NCBI RefSeq assembly: GCF_026210795.1
Contig: NC_089451.1
Span: 2,774,001-2,838,000, forward strand
Source of the DNA: Rhizophagus irregularis
Lineage: Eukaryota; Glomeromycota; Glomeromycetes; Glomerales; Glomeraceae
Direction: 5' to 3'
DNA length: 64,000 nt
Both the position numbers and the translations under genes were made by a program. Shown piece by piece: positions 21,272-34,393 of the stretch. Under the pieces are notes generated by a model. That model was given only the letters and a program-made list of their open reading frames with translations, ran no database searches and had not been told where the DNA came from. How positions within the stretch are numbered: position 1 is the stretch's first letter; every line of letters starts with the position of its first letter.

Positions 21272-21625
21272 GCGTCTTAGCGGAAATTTTAGATGTTTTA
21301 CGTAAATTAATTTAGGATATACTAAATTTTTTTAGGTTTTAGAATAATTTTCTTTTTGTTTTATAGTGTGTTTTTTTTTTTTTAGAAAAATATTTTTGAT
21401 CTAGTCACCAAAGGATGTACGAATACCGGTAGGGTGCTTATGCATGTGAAAGTATTTGGGCAGGCATGACGGTAGATAGTTCTTTTGAACATATATTCTT
21501 AAGTCACCATTTTTTTTATTAGTTTTTATTCGATCTTGTATTTAAACTAGATTAGTTCAATTTTGTATATTTTTCTTTTATAATAAATATTGTCCTTTGT
21601 TTAAAAAAAAAAAAAAAAAAAAATT
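21272..21625 (+). mobile_element. Poly(A)-tailed retroposed fragment
   Basis: The segment has no ORF and ends in TATAATAAATATTGTCCTTTGTTT and then a run of about 21 A (21604-21623). It looks like the 3' UTR of a LINE or a retroposed transcript. Its left side is cut by the end of CACTA copy A, so the element seems to have jumped into it. Confidence 0.45.
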
Positions 21626-21942
21626 TTTTTAAACAACTTCTGTTTGTTCAATTGAATTGAAATTGAAATTTATTATATTATATATTATTTATTAAAAAAT
21701 GGCACTTGTTTGGCTAACATGTTGCTAAACAAATTAGGGCTCCTTTTTAAAATATAACGTAACAGTCGTAACATCAAAAAAAACTATGAAATTTAAGATC
21801 AGCTGATTTTGTATCACGTTCTGAATATATTGAAAAATACAAAAGAAAAACAGTATATATAATATATATATGTATATGCAGTATATAAAGTAAAATAAAA
21901 TAAACTACAATTTAAAAAGGTAATTTCTCTAATTTTTTAATC

Positions 21943-24900
21943 TCAACTTTCATACAATTTTAAATTTCTCAATTTCTCTAATTTAAGTTGAAATTTTTTA
22001 ACTTCAACTTCTAACGTATTTTTGACTTCATAAATTTCTTCGAATTCATCAATTGAACTTTTGCCTTCATTTCTTTTAATTAAATTTTCAATACTATCAT
22101 TAAAGCCATTACTTACATTTTTAAAATCTTCTATAATTTTAGTATTTTTATTATTATTCCAATATTTCAGAATTGAAAATTTATCATAATCCATTTCCTT
22201 GTAAACACGTCTTTTAAATTTAGACATTCCTTCAAAACCCTTATAAATAGGATTCTTGTCATAATCTTTTCTTGTATTATACCATTCTCCAAAAATTTTG
22301 GCTTGACTAAAATAATGAATGTATTTTGGTTCAGGCTCAGGATTCCAAAAACGAATATGATATAATCCTTCAAAACAAACTATGCAACTTGCTCGATATC
22401 TTAATAATCTTTGTTTACCTTTAGCTCCTGCTGTTAAATATACACCACTAAATAAAGAAAAAAAAATAAATAAAAGAGAATATTGAAAGTTATATTACAA
22501 AATTTGCAAAAAATACTTACTTCATAAAAGCAATCAAGATATTTTGTAAGATAATTACGAGGAATATACTAGCAAACAAAGTTAATAAATCAACTGCCCA
22601 AAAATCAAATTTATCTTTTTGAACCCAATTGCCATTAATCCAAAAATATGCAGCTTCTACTGCCGTAATAAAAGACGAAAATGGATTATCACTAGATGCT
22701 GGATCAAAATCAGGCTTAAGTTTAATATTAAGTGTCTCATTCGTTGATGAATTAGTAACATTTCCACTATATGTAGAATCTTTAATTTTCATGTTTTTAG
22801 GATCTCTAAGTAGAATAAACCTATATATATTATAAAATTAAGAAAAATTAATTGTATTGAAATTTGAAAATGAAATCAATAACTTAGAAAATAAAAAAAA
22901 ATTAATACATTGTGTGTGCAAATGCAATTATTACAGCTAACATAAACCAAAGGAATGGAATTATTGCTTCGAAAATAATTACTACATAATAAATATAAAT
23001 TCCAATATCTGATGTATAATGGAAAAAAATATATTAATTAATAATAATGCGTTATAAAATAATAATATTTATTAAATAAAATGTATTTTTTACCTGATTT
23101 TAAACGAAGATATAAAATCTAAAATGATTAAAATTGTTAAATTAACTTATTAAAAAAAAAGAGGGAATAATCATTTATAAAAAGACTTACAAATTTAACC
23201 CAGATTAGAAAGACTGAGAATGATATCCCCACAACTAATCTAGAATCAGTTTCTTCAACATTTTCAAAACCGTTAGAAAGTTGAAAATTTTTAAGCATTA
23301 TTGACATTACCGATACAGAAAGTATTATATAAATTATATCAAAAATGTTAAGTAAGTCGCCAAAAAATTTTTTAAATCCACGATAAAGACACCGTGATAC
23401 TTCGGTACAAAGTTGATAAAATGCCAAATAATAGAATATAAAAATTAAAGTGAACGAAATATTTCCATTTATAATATTTCCATGTTTCAAATATGCCAAA
23501 CTAATTAACATAAAACAAATGGCAAAAATAAGAAAACGAAGGCAGAATGAGTACATGACAATTTTCGTTTGTTGCCAACGAAAATTGATGACTGCTTCAA
23601 TTGCTGGATTGTCATAAATATCATCATTATTCTCGTTCATTATCATTCTAGAAAAAGGGCTTAACTTATTACTTTCATCTCGATTGACTCGGTGCCATCG
23701 TGGTATAAATAAAAATAAAATAATATTTGAAATGAATTCAAAAAAGTTATACTCTCTTTTTTGCTTTTTAATGCTGTTTATAGTAAAGCCGGGAAATGGA
23801 ACTACACGTAAAGCTAATGGTGACTTTTCGAAGCTTCCATAATTTTTAAATATTTTGGTTTTAAAAGATATCAATTTAGCACGAATCCAATCATTGTACC
23901 ACTTATATTTATCACACTTATCAGACTTCAGAAGTTTAACCATAGTTCTGAATGCTCTAAATTTGTTATCACTATTGTGACTTTCTAGGTATTCTTTTGG
24001 AATAATTTCATCAGGATCTTGGCTTGAAAAGTCACACTGATCTGCAAAACATCTAACAAATAACTTTTTGGCAAAATCGTCTAATGTTTTATGAAAAAGC
24101 TAAGGTTAAATTCCATAAACTCATTTTGAATGAAAAATAAATTGAAATCAATAAAAAACGAACCATAATTATATTCAAATAATAAAGGAATTGCCTTAGA
24201 AACAGTACACATCCAATCCACACAATTTGTTGGATTTCTAGAATAATATTCCAAAAGATATGCAACAATAATTGCATCTTTAAGTTCACGGCCTATAAAT
24301 TAAATAAAGTTAATTGATTGTGTAATAGTGGTGTGACATAAAGATAGGCTTACCTCTAAAATGATAAATTGCTAGTTCCATATTATTTTCTAGCTTGATT
24401 CTTTTATTTTCTTTTAGCCCATCTTTTCTTTTGTCGAAGTCAAGATCATCATCTTTTAAAAACACTTTTCCTGGCCATGATTTATTGCTTGGTACATGTC
24501 TATAATCAATTTTATTTTCGGCGGTTTCTTCATCTCCAAATAATATAAATTTTATTAAACGATCGCAGTCACAAAGTATTAATCTTTTCATAAGATTATA
24601 TCGAACATCTAGTAATCTAAAATTTTCTGGTTCATATTTAGCAAATCTCCAAATTATATGTTCAATATAATTAACCATCTCCTCATACTGTTTAATCACG
24701 AAGTAGTATGTATTAGTAAGTATTAATTGTAAAAATAAACAAAATATAATTAAGCTCTTCTATATTAACTTACTATATAATTATCTGTAATATTTTTACT
24801 CTTATGTAGCTTTTTTAGATGTTCTAATGCTTTGCAAGCGTGTCTTACTGCATGAGATTTTTTAATAATATCTTTTCGTTGAATTACTTTTTCTCGTATT

Positions 24901-27324
24901 TTTACCTTTACACAATTCTTTACTATTATTTCTTGTCTTTTTCTCTCTTTCTCTTCTAGGTCATTATATTCATTAATCTGGTTTAATTTATTTTCTATAA
25001 AATTTATTTCATCGTCTTCTTCCTTTATTATTTCGTGCTCTGTCATTTTTGTATATTCTTCCGGTTTTGAACTATCATTTCTCTCAAACCAAAAAATCTT
25101 TAAACGAAAATTTAGTTCATCATGTGGTCCGTCATTCATTTCACATTTAAAATTTTCAATTCGTAGTTTTGTTCTTTCCCTTTCTTGGTTTACTGGAATA
25201 CGATTTGACCATATATATTCAAGAAATGGTTCTCCATTGTTAGGAAGATCATCTTTGTTTTTACTATCATCTCTGATTTGATGCCAAATTTGAACAGTGT
25301 ATCTACCAACAATAAGTCCTAAAATTTCTTCTTCAGTTCCATTTTTTTTATAGTATAGGCATTCATATTCATTTCCGCAACCACTAAACACACATGTTTC
25401 TCTATAAACCAAATTTGTAAATTCAAGTGTTTTGTTATTATCGTTATTCTTTTTATCTTCTTTATGCTTTATTTTATTTTCAACTTTATCTGTAGTACGA
25501 GTTGCCAATTTATCGATATTCTTTTTATCTTCTTTATCCTTTATTTTATTTTCAACTTTTTTAAGGACCGATGAAACTTTTCCTTTATCATCGACATATA
25601 AAATATTTCCCGAAGTTATGGCTAAATGAGTGTAAATATCATCTATATTAATTGAAAAATCGTCTAACTCCATTAACTCCATTAATTCATATTTGCCGGT
25701 ATTATATAAATCCCAAATTATAACTTTAATCTTTTTTTTCGAATCTTCACCTATAATAAACAGTTTTTCATCACTATCAATAAATTCTAATAGATGTATT
25801 CTTTCTATTTCATTAAATTTTTTTGATGCGATTTGTAATCCATTTTCAATATAAAATAATCTAATAAATTAATCGAAATGTGACATTAAATTTACTGCGC
25901 TATTCAAATCATTCATAAATTACATGATAACGTTAACTTACTTGATAATATTAATTTGAGCAAAACAAAATTGTAACATACTAACCGAAAATATATAATT
26001 ATTATATCGATCCACGGTATTTTCAATTAGTTTTGCATCAGTTACATGTTCCATTTTTTCCAGATTATAAACTGAAAAGAAATAGATGATATTACAAAAT
26101 CAATAAATTATGATTTATATTTGAGATAAATAACAATTTTAAATTTCTTACCTTCAAGCGATTGCGCGCCATTTTTATATCGTGCAATCAAAAAATATTT
26201 ATCGCAAATACACGAAAGAAATCTCCTCATGCAGTCATTATATCGCTTAAATGTATACCAATTATCTAATTCATGTCTAATATTTTGCGGATATTCAAAT
26301 TTTTCATTCAAATTAAAAAAATCAAAATGATCGTTAAATTCAAAATTATATATCCCATGAAAATTCAATATCATAAATCTTTTTAGTTCAGAATCGTATA
26401 ATTGTTGTTTTGAATTATCTTTATTCAAAACCTCCACAAAATTACATATTCCTGAAATGTTACTAGAATAATAACAAGTCACAGCACTAAGAATGTAATT
26501 TTCCTCCTCCACATTTCCATCCTCCTTTTTTAGTTCAATACGATAAATAGCGGTTCCTTTATTACTTTCATTGAGTGGTATGGCACTTATAGATCCTTGT
26601 GATATAATAATTGTTGTATTTTTACTTTGTAATATACGTTCGTCAATTGGTTTAAATTTTTTTTTACAAAGATATCCTCTTGTATAATCAGATTTTTTAT
26701 CATCTTTTTCCTTCTTTGTCTCTTTCATATCCTCATCAACTTTTGTGTGAGATATGGCGACGAGAACAATGTACTTGTCATCATTCTTGTGCATATTCGA
26801 TATATCAAAAGACCATCTAAATTGATCATCACCTTTTTTCTCGTTATTTGCTGTTGTTTCGTTACTGTCTGAAGAAGCTGCTTCTACTTTTTTATATAAT
26901 TCAGATGCTTTTGTTTCATTTTTTTCAGTATGATCGTTATCTTTTGAGTCTGTTTTGTAAAACTTTTCAATAGTAAAATCATCTTTTATTTTGAAATGAG
27001 CGATTGTTTCAAATTCATTCTTATTGTTAGAATTAACCTTTTTCTTATTGAATTGAGATGGACGATAATCAGTGTTCTGCAATATTTTGATCCGAAGATT
27101 TGCTATTTATTATTATTATTTTTTTTTTTAGGAAAAGAAAAAAAAATTATTAATATGCATACGCATGTTCAAAAATACATAAATTATTTTTAATGACAAA
27201 TTAATTTTTTACCCGTATCAAATGTAGCAGCAAATTTTCCATTTTGAGAAATTTCAATCTGATAGACTTCCTTCTTTTCAGTGATATCATTATTTGTATA
27301 ATTTATGTTTTTATAGTCACCCAT
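21943..27324 (-). CDS. TRP-like six-transmembrane ion channel with large N-terminal domain (paralogue 1)
   Basis: Eleven exons join in frame: 27324-27213, 27102-26152, 26071-25942, 25860-24774, 24687-24354, 24292-24164, 24080-23191, 23118-23094, 23008-22909, 22820-22521 and 22447-21943. They encode 1520 residues with no internal stop. Roughly the first 900 residues form a soluble domain with recurrent beta-rich segments, possibly beta-propeller-like. Exon 7 carries hydrophobic segments near 1087-1112, 1121-1140, 1156-1178 and 1195 onward. Exon 9 adds another. Exon 10 has a pore-helix-like SSFITAVEAAYFWINGNW and a last segment LLTLFASIFLVIILQNILIAF. The charged C-terminus looks coiled-coil. 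This is the layout of TRP/ion-transport channels in the plasma or internal membrane. The ion is unknown. It looks intact and has a paralogue at 53391. Confidence 0.85.
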
Positions 27325-28327
27325 CTTTTTATTAAAAAAATCTTTTAATTAATATGTCTAAGAGAGTGTTATTTTTTGTTTTGAGTGAGTTATAAAAAGT
27401 ATTTAGAACGAATTAGTTAGCAATTTATTTAAAAATAAAAATCTTAATCTTTATTATCCGCAGTAACACAAAAATCCGAATTCAGCAAAAATGATTACTC
27501 ATATGACTCACTTAATGACCGGAAATTCGGAATGTCGATCATTTTGGCTAAAAATGATCATCATCAAAGTGAGCCATTTGAAATTCTAAATTAGTTTTGA
27601 TTTTGAGAATTTGTTAATGAATTTAATGAATGGAATTTGGAATTTGTGATACTTGGTATAACTGTTACTGGGACTGAAATCATGAGTACGATTAAAATAA
27701 ATTTGGTAATATTTCGTAATATTTAGACTATCCTGCGTATAATATGAGCTATATTATCGGAAGTGTTCCTATTTATTCTTTTTTTTTTTTCTTTCAACTT
27801 CTCGCTTCTCGGAGACCTCCACTATGTGCCAAAACTCTCCATTATGACAATGCAACTTATAAATTATACTGTTCACAATGACACATTTCATGTAAAAAAA
27901 TAAATAAGTATATTAATGAATTTTTCAAATGTTTACAAACAATAATAAATTATTATTATTATTATTTACGTTCAAAATAAATACAATCAACGGACTACAA
28001 AAATATGTACGGTAGTTATTATTGGGTATGTATCAATTATGTATGGTATGGCTTTTATGCATGCACTGTATGGTTTGTAATCTTTGTATGATTTTACGCA
28101 GTATGATTTTGATCGCCAATGCATACATAATTGACTAAATTTAAAGAATTTGATTAATATAAATATTAGTATTGACTTTATTTACTTTATTTGAATTAGT
28201 AATCATATTAATTTATTAAATAACTGTATGTTGAAAGTTTTCAAATATTTTTCCGTAAGAAATAAACATTTAAAAACCTTGAATATTCCGAGAATATACA
28301 ACACACACTATTAACCGTTATTTAATA
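27325..28327. other. Gene-free upstream region of the first channel gene
   Basis: The segment is AT-rich with no ORF of note. A small hairpin GATCATTTT-GGCT-AAAAATGATC occurs near 27536-27560. The channel promoter should lie near 27325-27500. I see no further structure. Confidence 0.5.
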
Positions 28328-28342
28328 GTTACTCGGCACTTC
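28328..28342. repeat. Target-site duplication of the truncated LINE, 3' side
   Basis: GTTACTCGGCACTTC here is repeated exactly at 29373-29387, directly flanking the LINE poly(A) tail on one side and its truncated 5' end on the other. Confidence 0.9.
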
Positions 28343-29372
28343 TTTTTTTTTTTTTTTTTTTTTAAATAGTAACGCGTTTATTAATTATTTGAATTTATAC
28401 AATAAATTACATAATTAAAAGTAAACACCTAGAGCTTGAAAAATTCAAACCCTATAACTAAGTATTTATCGAACTATAACTAAATCACCTAAATCTATCG
28501 TAAAAATCGTAATAAAAATTTCACGCTATATCTAAATATCGCTAAACTAAATCTAAACTAGAGCGTTCGTTAATTTAATTGTTGAATTCCAAGATTTAGC
28601 TATATTAATACCTTCTGTGATTAATCCTTTCAATTTGTCTAACGTTACTAAGCTAATTTGTCTATTTATATTTGTATTTTTTTCTTTTTTAACTAAATTT
28701 TCTTTTGTTTTTTGTTTTTTCATTTTTCCTGGTAATATATCCTTGTCGATTTCATCTTCTACTATATCATCGTTTGCGGCTCTTCTCCTTCTAAGATCTA
28801 TTTTTTTAATTTGTTCTCTTTCTTCTAATCTTTTAATTTCTTCGCATCGTGGTATCCATATTCGTTTCTTAATCTCGTCATACGTGAACATCCAAAGCTT
28901 TTTGATTAGATCTTTAACTTTTTTCTCTTTAGATAAATCATTGAATTTATTATTATAAATCCCTCTTAATAATTCCCATTTTCTGCTTTTCCCCAACAAA
29001 ATATTTGAAGGACTTTCTATTATATTAATAAATTCACAATTGTAGTTTCTTAAGATATCTAGTTCTTCGGTTTGGTTAGAGTTATCCAAAACTTTTTCGA
29101 AATTATATGGTGATTCTCGTATGATTTCATCAATTGATATATCGTTATCTTCACATATCCATATGTGTTCCCAATCTTCCGTGAAGATTTTCCCACATCT
29201 TATACATTTATCTGTATCAATTTTGTTCGTGTTTCTTTTAAATAAAGTGTTATATGTGGGCAATTCTTTAAGTAAATTTTTGATTCTGTATGAGCGTTCA
29301 ATTGTGTCTCTATCACCACATTGTCTTTGCGAAAATTTAACTCTATTACTAATAAATTCAAGACTTGCGATT
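28343..29372 (-). mobile_element. 5'-truncated LINE (non-LTR retrotransposon)
   Basis: The minus-strand element of about 1030 bp ends in a poly(A) run (the poly-T at 28344-28363) preceded by TTAATAAACGCGTTAC. A 15-bp perfect target-site duplication flanks it. It retains only the C-terminal part of the pol gene and a 3' UTR of about 190 bp. This is the classic result of target-primed reverse transcription that stopped early. Confidence 0.9.
28553..29372 (-). pseudogene. C-terminal fragment of LINE polyprotein
   Basis: About 272 codons are open up to the stop at 28553. The fragment contains ERSYRIKNLLKELPTY and a zinc-knuckle-like motif CIRCGKIFTEDWEHIWIC (C-x2-C...H-x3-C), then charged helices and a basic region KMKKQKTK. 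The frame runs upstream through the target duplication to a non-ATG codon near 29413, so no true start exists. A related but decayed sequence lies at 61354-62467. Confidence 0.8.
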
Positions 29373-29510
29373 GTTACTCGGCACTTCGTGCCGAGTAACT
29401 GTTGTATTTGCAATAAGCAATATAATTGGTGGGATTTACTGAGCGCAGCTCAGTAAATTTTACTGATCATATTCTTATTGCAAATACATGTAAGGCACGA
29501 CAGTGCCGCA
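29373..29510. repeat. Cluster of nested palindromes at the LINE insertion point
   Basis: The cluster starts with GTTACTCGGCAC-TTC-GTGCCGAGTAAC (29373-29399, 12-bp perfect arms). A 15-bp perfect pair, TGTATTTGCAATAAG at 29403-29417 and its complement at 29474-29488, encloses the 10-bp palindrome TTTACTGAGC-GCA-GCTCAGTAAA (29435-29457). GGCAC-GACA-GTGCC follows at 29494-29507. The outer pair with its inner hairpin could form a cruciform or be a small foldback element of 86 bp. Confidence 0.8.
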
Positions 29511-29689
29511 GTTATGAAGCGTAGCGAAGGACTTTCTATCATAGAGCACTTGTTAACCTATGAAATTTTCCTTCCTTCCATCCGCTGGCGTAATTACTAC
29601 TGCGGTCCTTCCTTTCCTTTTTTGATTATGCATCACTTTTCTGTAACACCGATAATCAGTATCACTATTATTGCCAGTAATTTTCCGCG

Positions 29690-30060
29690 GCACTTTCTCT
29701 TTAAGGAACGGAAATCGCAAGTGAGATTTAATTATTTTCTCATTTTTTTTTTATTTGAGGTTACTAACGCTCACTTTTTTTAGGACTTCACTATGGACTT
29801 TGAAATTGCAAGTAAGAAGGTGAGTTGCCCAGTTTTCTTGATTATTTTCGCGTCTTCTTTTTGTCTTAAAATGTTGCTAACGTTTTTTATCTTTCTTTTT
29901 TTTCTAGGAACACTCTGGACTTTAGTATAGACTTTGAAATCACAAGTAGAAAGGTGATTTCAGTTTTTTATTATTTTGGCGTCTTTATTTTTTGTCTTAA
30001 ATTATTATTAACGTTCTTTTTTTTTTCTTTCTTGTGAAATATCTGTTATGAATCATTGAA
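29690..30060 (+). repeat. Degenerate tandem repeats of about 125 bp with exon-like words
   Basis: The phrase GGACTTTGAAATTGCAAGTA, followed by AGAAGGTGA, a T-rich tract and ACGTT...TTTCTAGG, recurs at about 29783, 29908 and in weaker form at 29701. Each unit reads like a short exon (DFEI) bounded by GT and AG. It may be a duplicated exon of a lost gene. Confidence 0.4.
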
Positions 30061-31890
30061 ACACCGTAAGGTCAAGTATCTTACATTTTAATTATTCTGT
30101 TTTTGTTTTAAAAAATTTTTTTTTTTTTGATGAGAAGAAAAAATCGCAAAACTTACATTATCATTGTTACAAATAACGATAACCGGTTATATTTTATAGA
30201 CTCAATAAATTTTAATTGAAAAAAAATTTTAATGACATTTAAATAATGATTATCTTTTATTGTTTTTTTTTCTGAGATTCAAATAAAGAGTATTTAAAAA
30301 TTCTAAAATTCAACTAAGGTAATTTCACTCTGCAACTAACAAATGTTAAAAGTGACTCATAATTCATAAACTCATGGCTAAACGATCAAAATTTTTGCAA
30401 AGTACACTCTTTTTTGATTAGAAATCTCTTGCCTGCGAATTTATTATATAGGAATATGAACAACGAATCCAAAATCTATGAGTATAAGCGTCGATCCAGC
30501 CCTCTTAGCTTATATAGCTTTTTCTGTTACATAATTTTTTTTAAAAAGAAGGGGTAAGAAAAAAAAAATTTGGTTCGCAAACTTTGGTTGCTCAAATTAC
30601 CATAAATGTATAAATGAGTGATGCAAACTAATTTTAGCTTACGTTTATAAATATCTTGGGGCTTTTTAAAAATTTCTCAAAATAGAAATTTTTTTTTCTC
30701 ACTAAATCCATCACTATCGTTGAAAGTATGATAAATTTAATAAACGAAATTTGGTACAAAAATAATATTCCTCAATATGATTAACTAACCAAATTAACAA
30801 AAAATTTTAATGCTAACCACTTTTGTCCGGTGTCCTAGATCCAACTTGGCATTAGATTAGAGTAATTAACCTATTTGGGATATAATCGAGGAATTCATCT
30901 TAATTCTTAAATAAATAACTAGCGAATAATCTTCTACTCAGTACATTACCAACATATCTGACTATTCAACAACACTTACCGTTAAGTTTTGTTGTCCAGA
31001 AGTCCGGCACCTCTACTTAAAAGTAAAAGGAAATGTTAGAAACATTTCTTAATTAAAAAACGTCATTAATACTCCTTCGTCTTAATGTGCAAGTTCATTC
31101 CAGGAAGCTCAGCATCCCTATAAAAGAACATTAGAAACGTTCTTTAATTAATACACACACCCAATTCATTCCATTTATCTGTTTTAGTTGATTTTAGCAA
31201 GTCTCCGAGAGATCAACAAATCTATAAAAAAGAAGTCCGGTATCCTACAAAAAAAAAATAAAAACATGAAGAAATAATTTTTTAAAAAAATTTCTTTTAA
31301 AAAATTATACTGATAAGTTTTTTTATAAAAAAAAAATGATATTTGATTTCATCAAATATCAAATATTTTAATAATTACATCTGATCAATCTAATCAAGCT
31401 ATCATATAAAGTAATTATTATATCTGAATTTGTCATGAACTCATGATAAACTGCTATTTTAAGAAATAATTTTTTAAGAAAATTTTTTTAAGGTTTGTTT
31501 GTATTTTTATTTAATCAATTTTAAAACCTCTTAAACTTGAAGAAAATTCTTACATTAATTAAAATATTCTTTTTTTTTGAAAATTTTGAAGAGAAAAAAA
31601 TTTTTTTGATTATTTTTTTTGATTTTATTTAAGAAAAAAAAAAATAGCAAGGGGATACGTTTTCTGAGTGTCACATGTTTAGTGGGTGTAATCCGAGTTA
31701 TGATTGGCAGGTAAAGAAAGAAAGAAAGAATTATAATTTAATATATACCAGCTATCTCTTACAGCCCTAATAAAAAAATGAGATGCATAAAATTATTTCA
31801 TTATCCTCCCTTTCATCTATATAAAAGATATTTATTGATATAGGTCTAAAAAATTTATAAAAAAAAAGATTGTTTTTTGGAATATAATAA
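30061..31890. other. Gene-free AT-rich stretch
   Basis: I see no ORF, repeat or RNA gene here. Poly-A and poly-T runs are frequent. A GAAA run occurs near 31715-31730. Confidence 0.5.
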
Positions 31891-31894
31891 AGAC

Positions 31895-32225
31895 TTTCAG
31901 GTCATTCTATCCCTATAAAAAAGAAATGTCCGGAAATTGTATCTAAAAATGTCCGGGTGCATCCAGAAAATGTCCGGAAATTGTCCAGATATTGCAGGAT
32001 TTAGGACGAAAACCAATTTTCTGAATGTTTGATTGTCCGGAATTTGTCTAGAAAAATGTCCAGAATTTGTGATCATCTGGAATTTGCCCAAAAAAAAATG
32101 TCCGGAATTTTTTGAATGTACAGAATATGTCTGGAAAATGTCCAAGGAATTTTGATCATCCGGAATTTGATATTTTTGATCGTCCGGAATTCGTCTATAA
32201 AATATCCAGAATTTTTTTGATCATC
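31895..32225. repeat. Degenerate GTCCGGAATTT tandem repeats
   Basis: The words AATGTCCGGAATTTGTC and GATCATCCGGAATTTG recur about 12-15 times at 20-40 bp spacing. The minus-strand ORF within it (31897-32145) is only a translation of the repeat. Confidence 0.75.
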
Positions 32226-32662
32226 CACCATATTTAACGAGAATGTAGTGTATATAACTGACAGTTACAGCAAAATATCTCACAACTTTTTCCTCTACTA
32301 TATTCAATAATTAATGGTTGAACAATAAAAAAATTAATTTTATAGAATTACTGTACCACGTGCAGTTGATTTTTTCGCTTTACATAAACATTAATTTTAT
32401 CAAGATCAAAATTCAAATGATCGTCACTGATATCACGTGATTACATTTTTTGTTTATTTGTTTATTGTTTACGTGATAGCTGTAAAAAAAAATCGAAAAA
32501 AAAAAAAAACTCTTTCCCCTTTTTTTATTTTGTTAGTTTTCCGCAGTAATTTTGCAAAGTTCGTTTTTTTTAGTTTCTATTTGAAACACCAAAGGGGAGG
32601 AGGCCCAAGTGGGCGCCTCAGTTGTATACGAGGTTTTGTTCCTTTAATATTACTCATACTTA

Positions 32663-34393
32663 AAAGGTTATATCATCTTCTTCATACCAAGTCGAGATAG
32701 TTTTTCCTCAGTTTCATACACGTCTCTGAGACCATATTTACAGTTGGACACATATTCCGATAGCGGCATAATAATCTCCAAAGGCGGACTTGCTGAAAAT
32801 ATAGTATTAGATATGGATATACAACCACAGGATAATATACTCTCAACCAATATAACCAACGTTCCTTCACTTTTTTCATTACCTTCGTTTTCCTCAACTT
32901 TTGAATTTTCGCTCAGTACCAAGAAAATCAACCCATACGAGGTTAGGGACACACATGGATGTGGCACTTTGTATAACACCAAAAAAGGGAGATATTTCCT
33001 TATCGAGTTAGATGATACCCGATATGTAGATCTAAGAAAAAAAAATTTTTTCAACGTCTGTACCAATGATATCCAAATGCCCGTTGATCATCATAGGATC
33101 TTCAATTCGAATTGTAAAAAACTCAATCTGAATTACCTTATAGGGACATACCTGACCTTCATTTTCACCTTAAACAAACAATTTTCACCTGCTATTGTAG
33201 ATAGATATTTTAATCGTTTACGCCAATTATTAATAGATAAAATATTGGCGGTTAAAAATAGAACCACTTCCGCATCAGATAAAAATAGGCAAACAAAGAC
33301 CTTTATTCGATTTAGTTCCGGGCCCCACGTGATTTACCTGGGATACTACTTCGCCTGTGGATTTGTAGGAAATAATGATCATTGTTGTCAACAACCAGCT
33401 GCTGTCGTACTTTCACACAATCGACGAAAATGTAATAATCATCTCCCGAGTTTTATAATACATGGAGATAAGAGTCGTCAAACTGGCAAATTACCTCAAA
33501 ACCCTAGTTTTTATGTCCATAATCGTAGTTATATCCCTCATAATCACGCAAAAGAAGTTCATTCAACACGATTAGGTATCTCATACGACGTTATTACACG
33601 TAAATATAATGAATGAAGAGGAAAACATGATTTTTATCTTCAAAATGTAATGGAACCAACATCTACAAAAACGAAGAAAGGTGTGGACACCTCGCGCATG
33701 TACTACAAAGAATATCATAACTTTGCACTGTATGCTAACCGTACACAACAACAAATTAAACGGTGGAATCGTTTAAAATTTTCAATCTTCAAATCAGAGA
33801 GATCCCTCGGTCAAGTCAAACCCTTTTTAATTAATGAGCACTCGTATGTGTACAAAAAAATTCAACATGCAGTTGAATGATGTTCACATCATATTAAATG
33901 CGATTGGGAAATTAAAAATGATAAAGCCCTTCGCAAAAGGATCAAAAACTGGAAACGCCGTGTCAAAATGCGTAACAAGAAAAAGAAAAGTTTACCTACT
34001 CTACCAGATAATTTTACTGGGAACGCTTTATCCTATTACTTCAACACATACAACATTAATCTCTTTGCTTATAAAGTGCGACGACGCTTTGACTTATCCG
34101 GTATCCCTGATTTTAAACATGGTTACCTTAAAGCGAATAGACGTTATCTTAAATATCAAAATAGTTTACGTTCACGCTTACCTCCAATAGTTGATGAGGA
34201 CAAGGTCATTGAAACTAACGATAATAACCAAGTTACTTTTTTTTCAGATAAACTCATTATGGATTTCCATAGAGCTCATTTTGCTCCTATTACTCCTACT
34301 CTTCAACAACAATATCCTTCTACGCCCGAACCTGATCATCTTCGATTGATCAAAGATGGTGATGAAAGACCCATCAGGAAAGCAAGAAAATGA
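32663..34393 (+). pseudogene. Unrecognised gene, one frame broken by two TGA codons
   Basis: A single reading frame runs from after a TAA at 32660 to TGA at 34391-34393, about 576 codons, with only two stops. Both are TGA (33614-33616 and 33878-33880). No ATG is found near the start; the first in-frame ATG is at about 32813, so an upstream exon or a lost start is likely. The predicted protein has a Ser/Thr-rich N-terminus, a region with RYFNRLRQLLIDKI, then FIRFSSGPHVIYLGYYFACGF and a Cys/His-containing stretch. The C-terminal third is strongly basic (KRIKNWKRRVK, RNKKKK). I do not recognise a family. Both TGA codons would be CGA (Arg) after one C-to-T reversal. A likely poly(A) signal AATAAA lies at 34428-34433. 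Confidence 0.6.

Noticed and set aside
31897-32145. An 82-codon minus-strand ORF
   Set aside because: It is a shadow of the GTCCGGAATTT repeats.
32663-34393. TGA read as an amino acid (recoding) in the orphan gene
   Set aside because: The same CGA-to-TGA change disrupts several genes here, so mutation explains it more simply.
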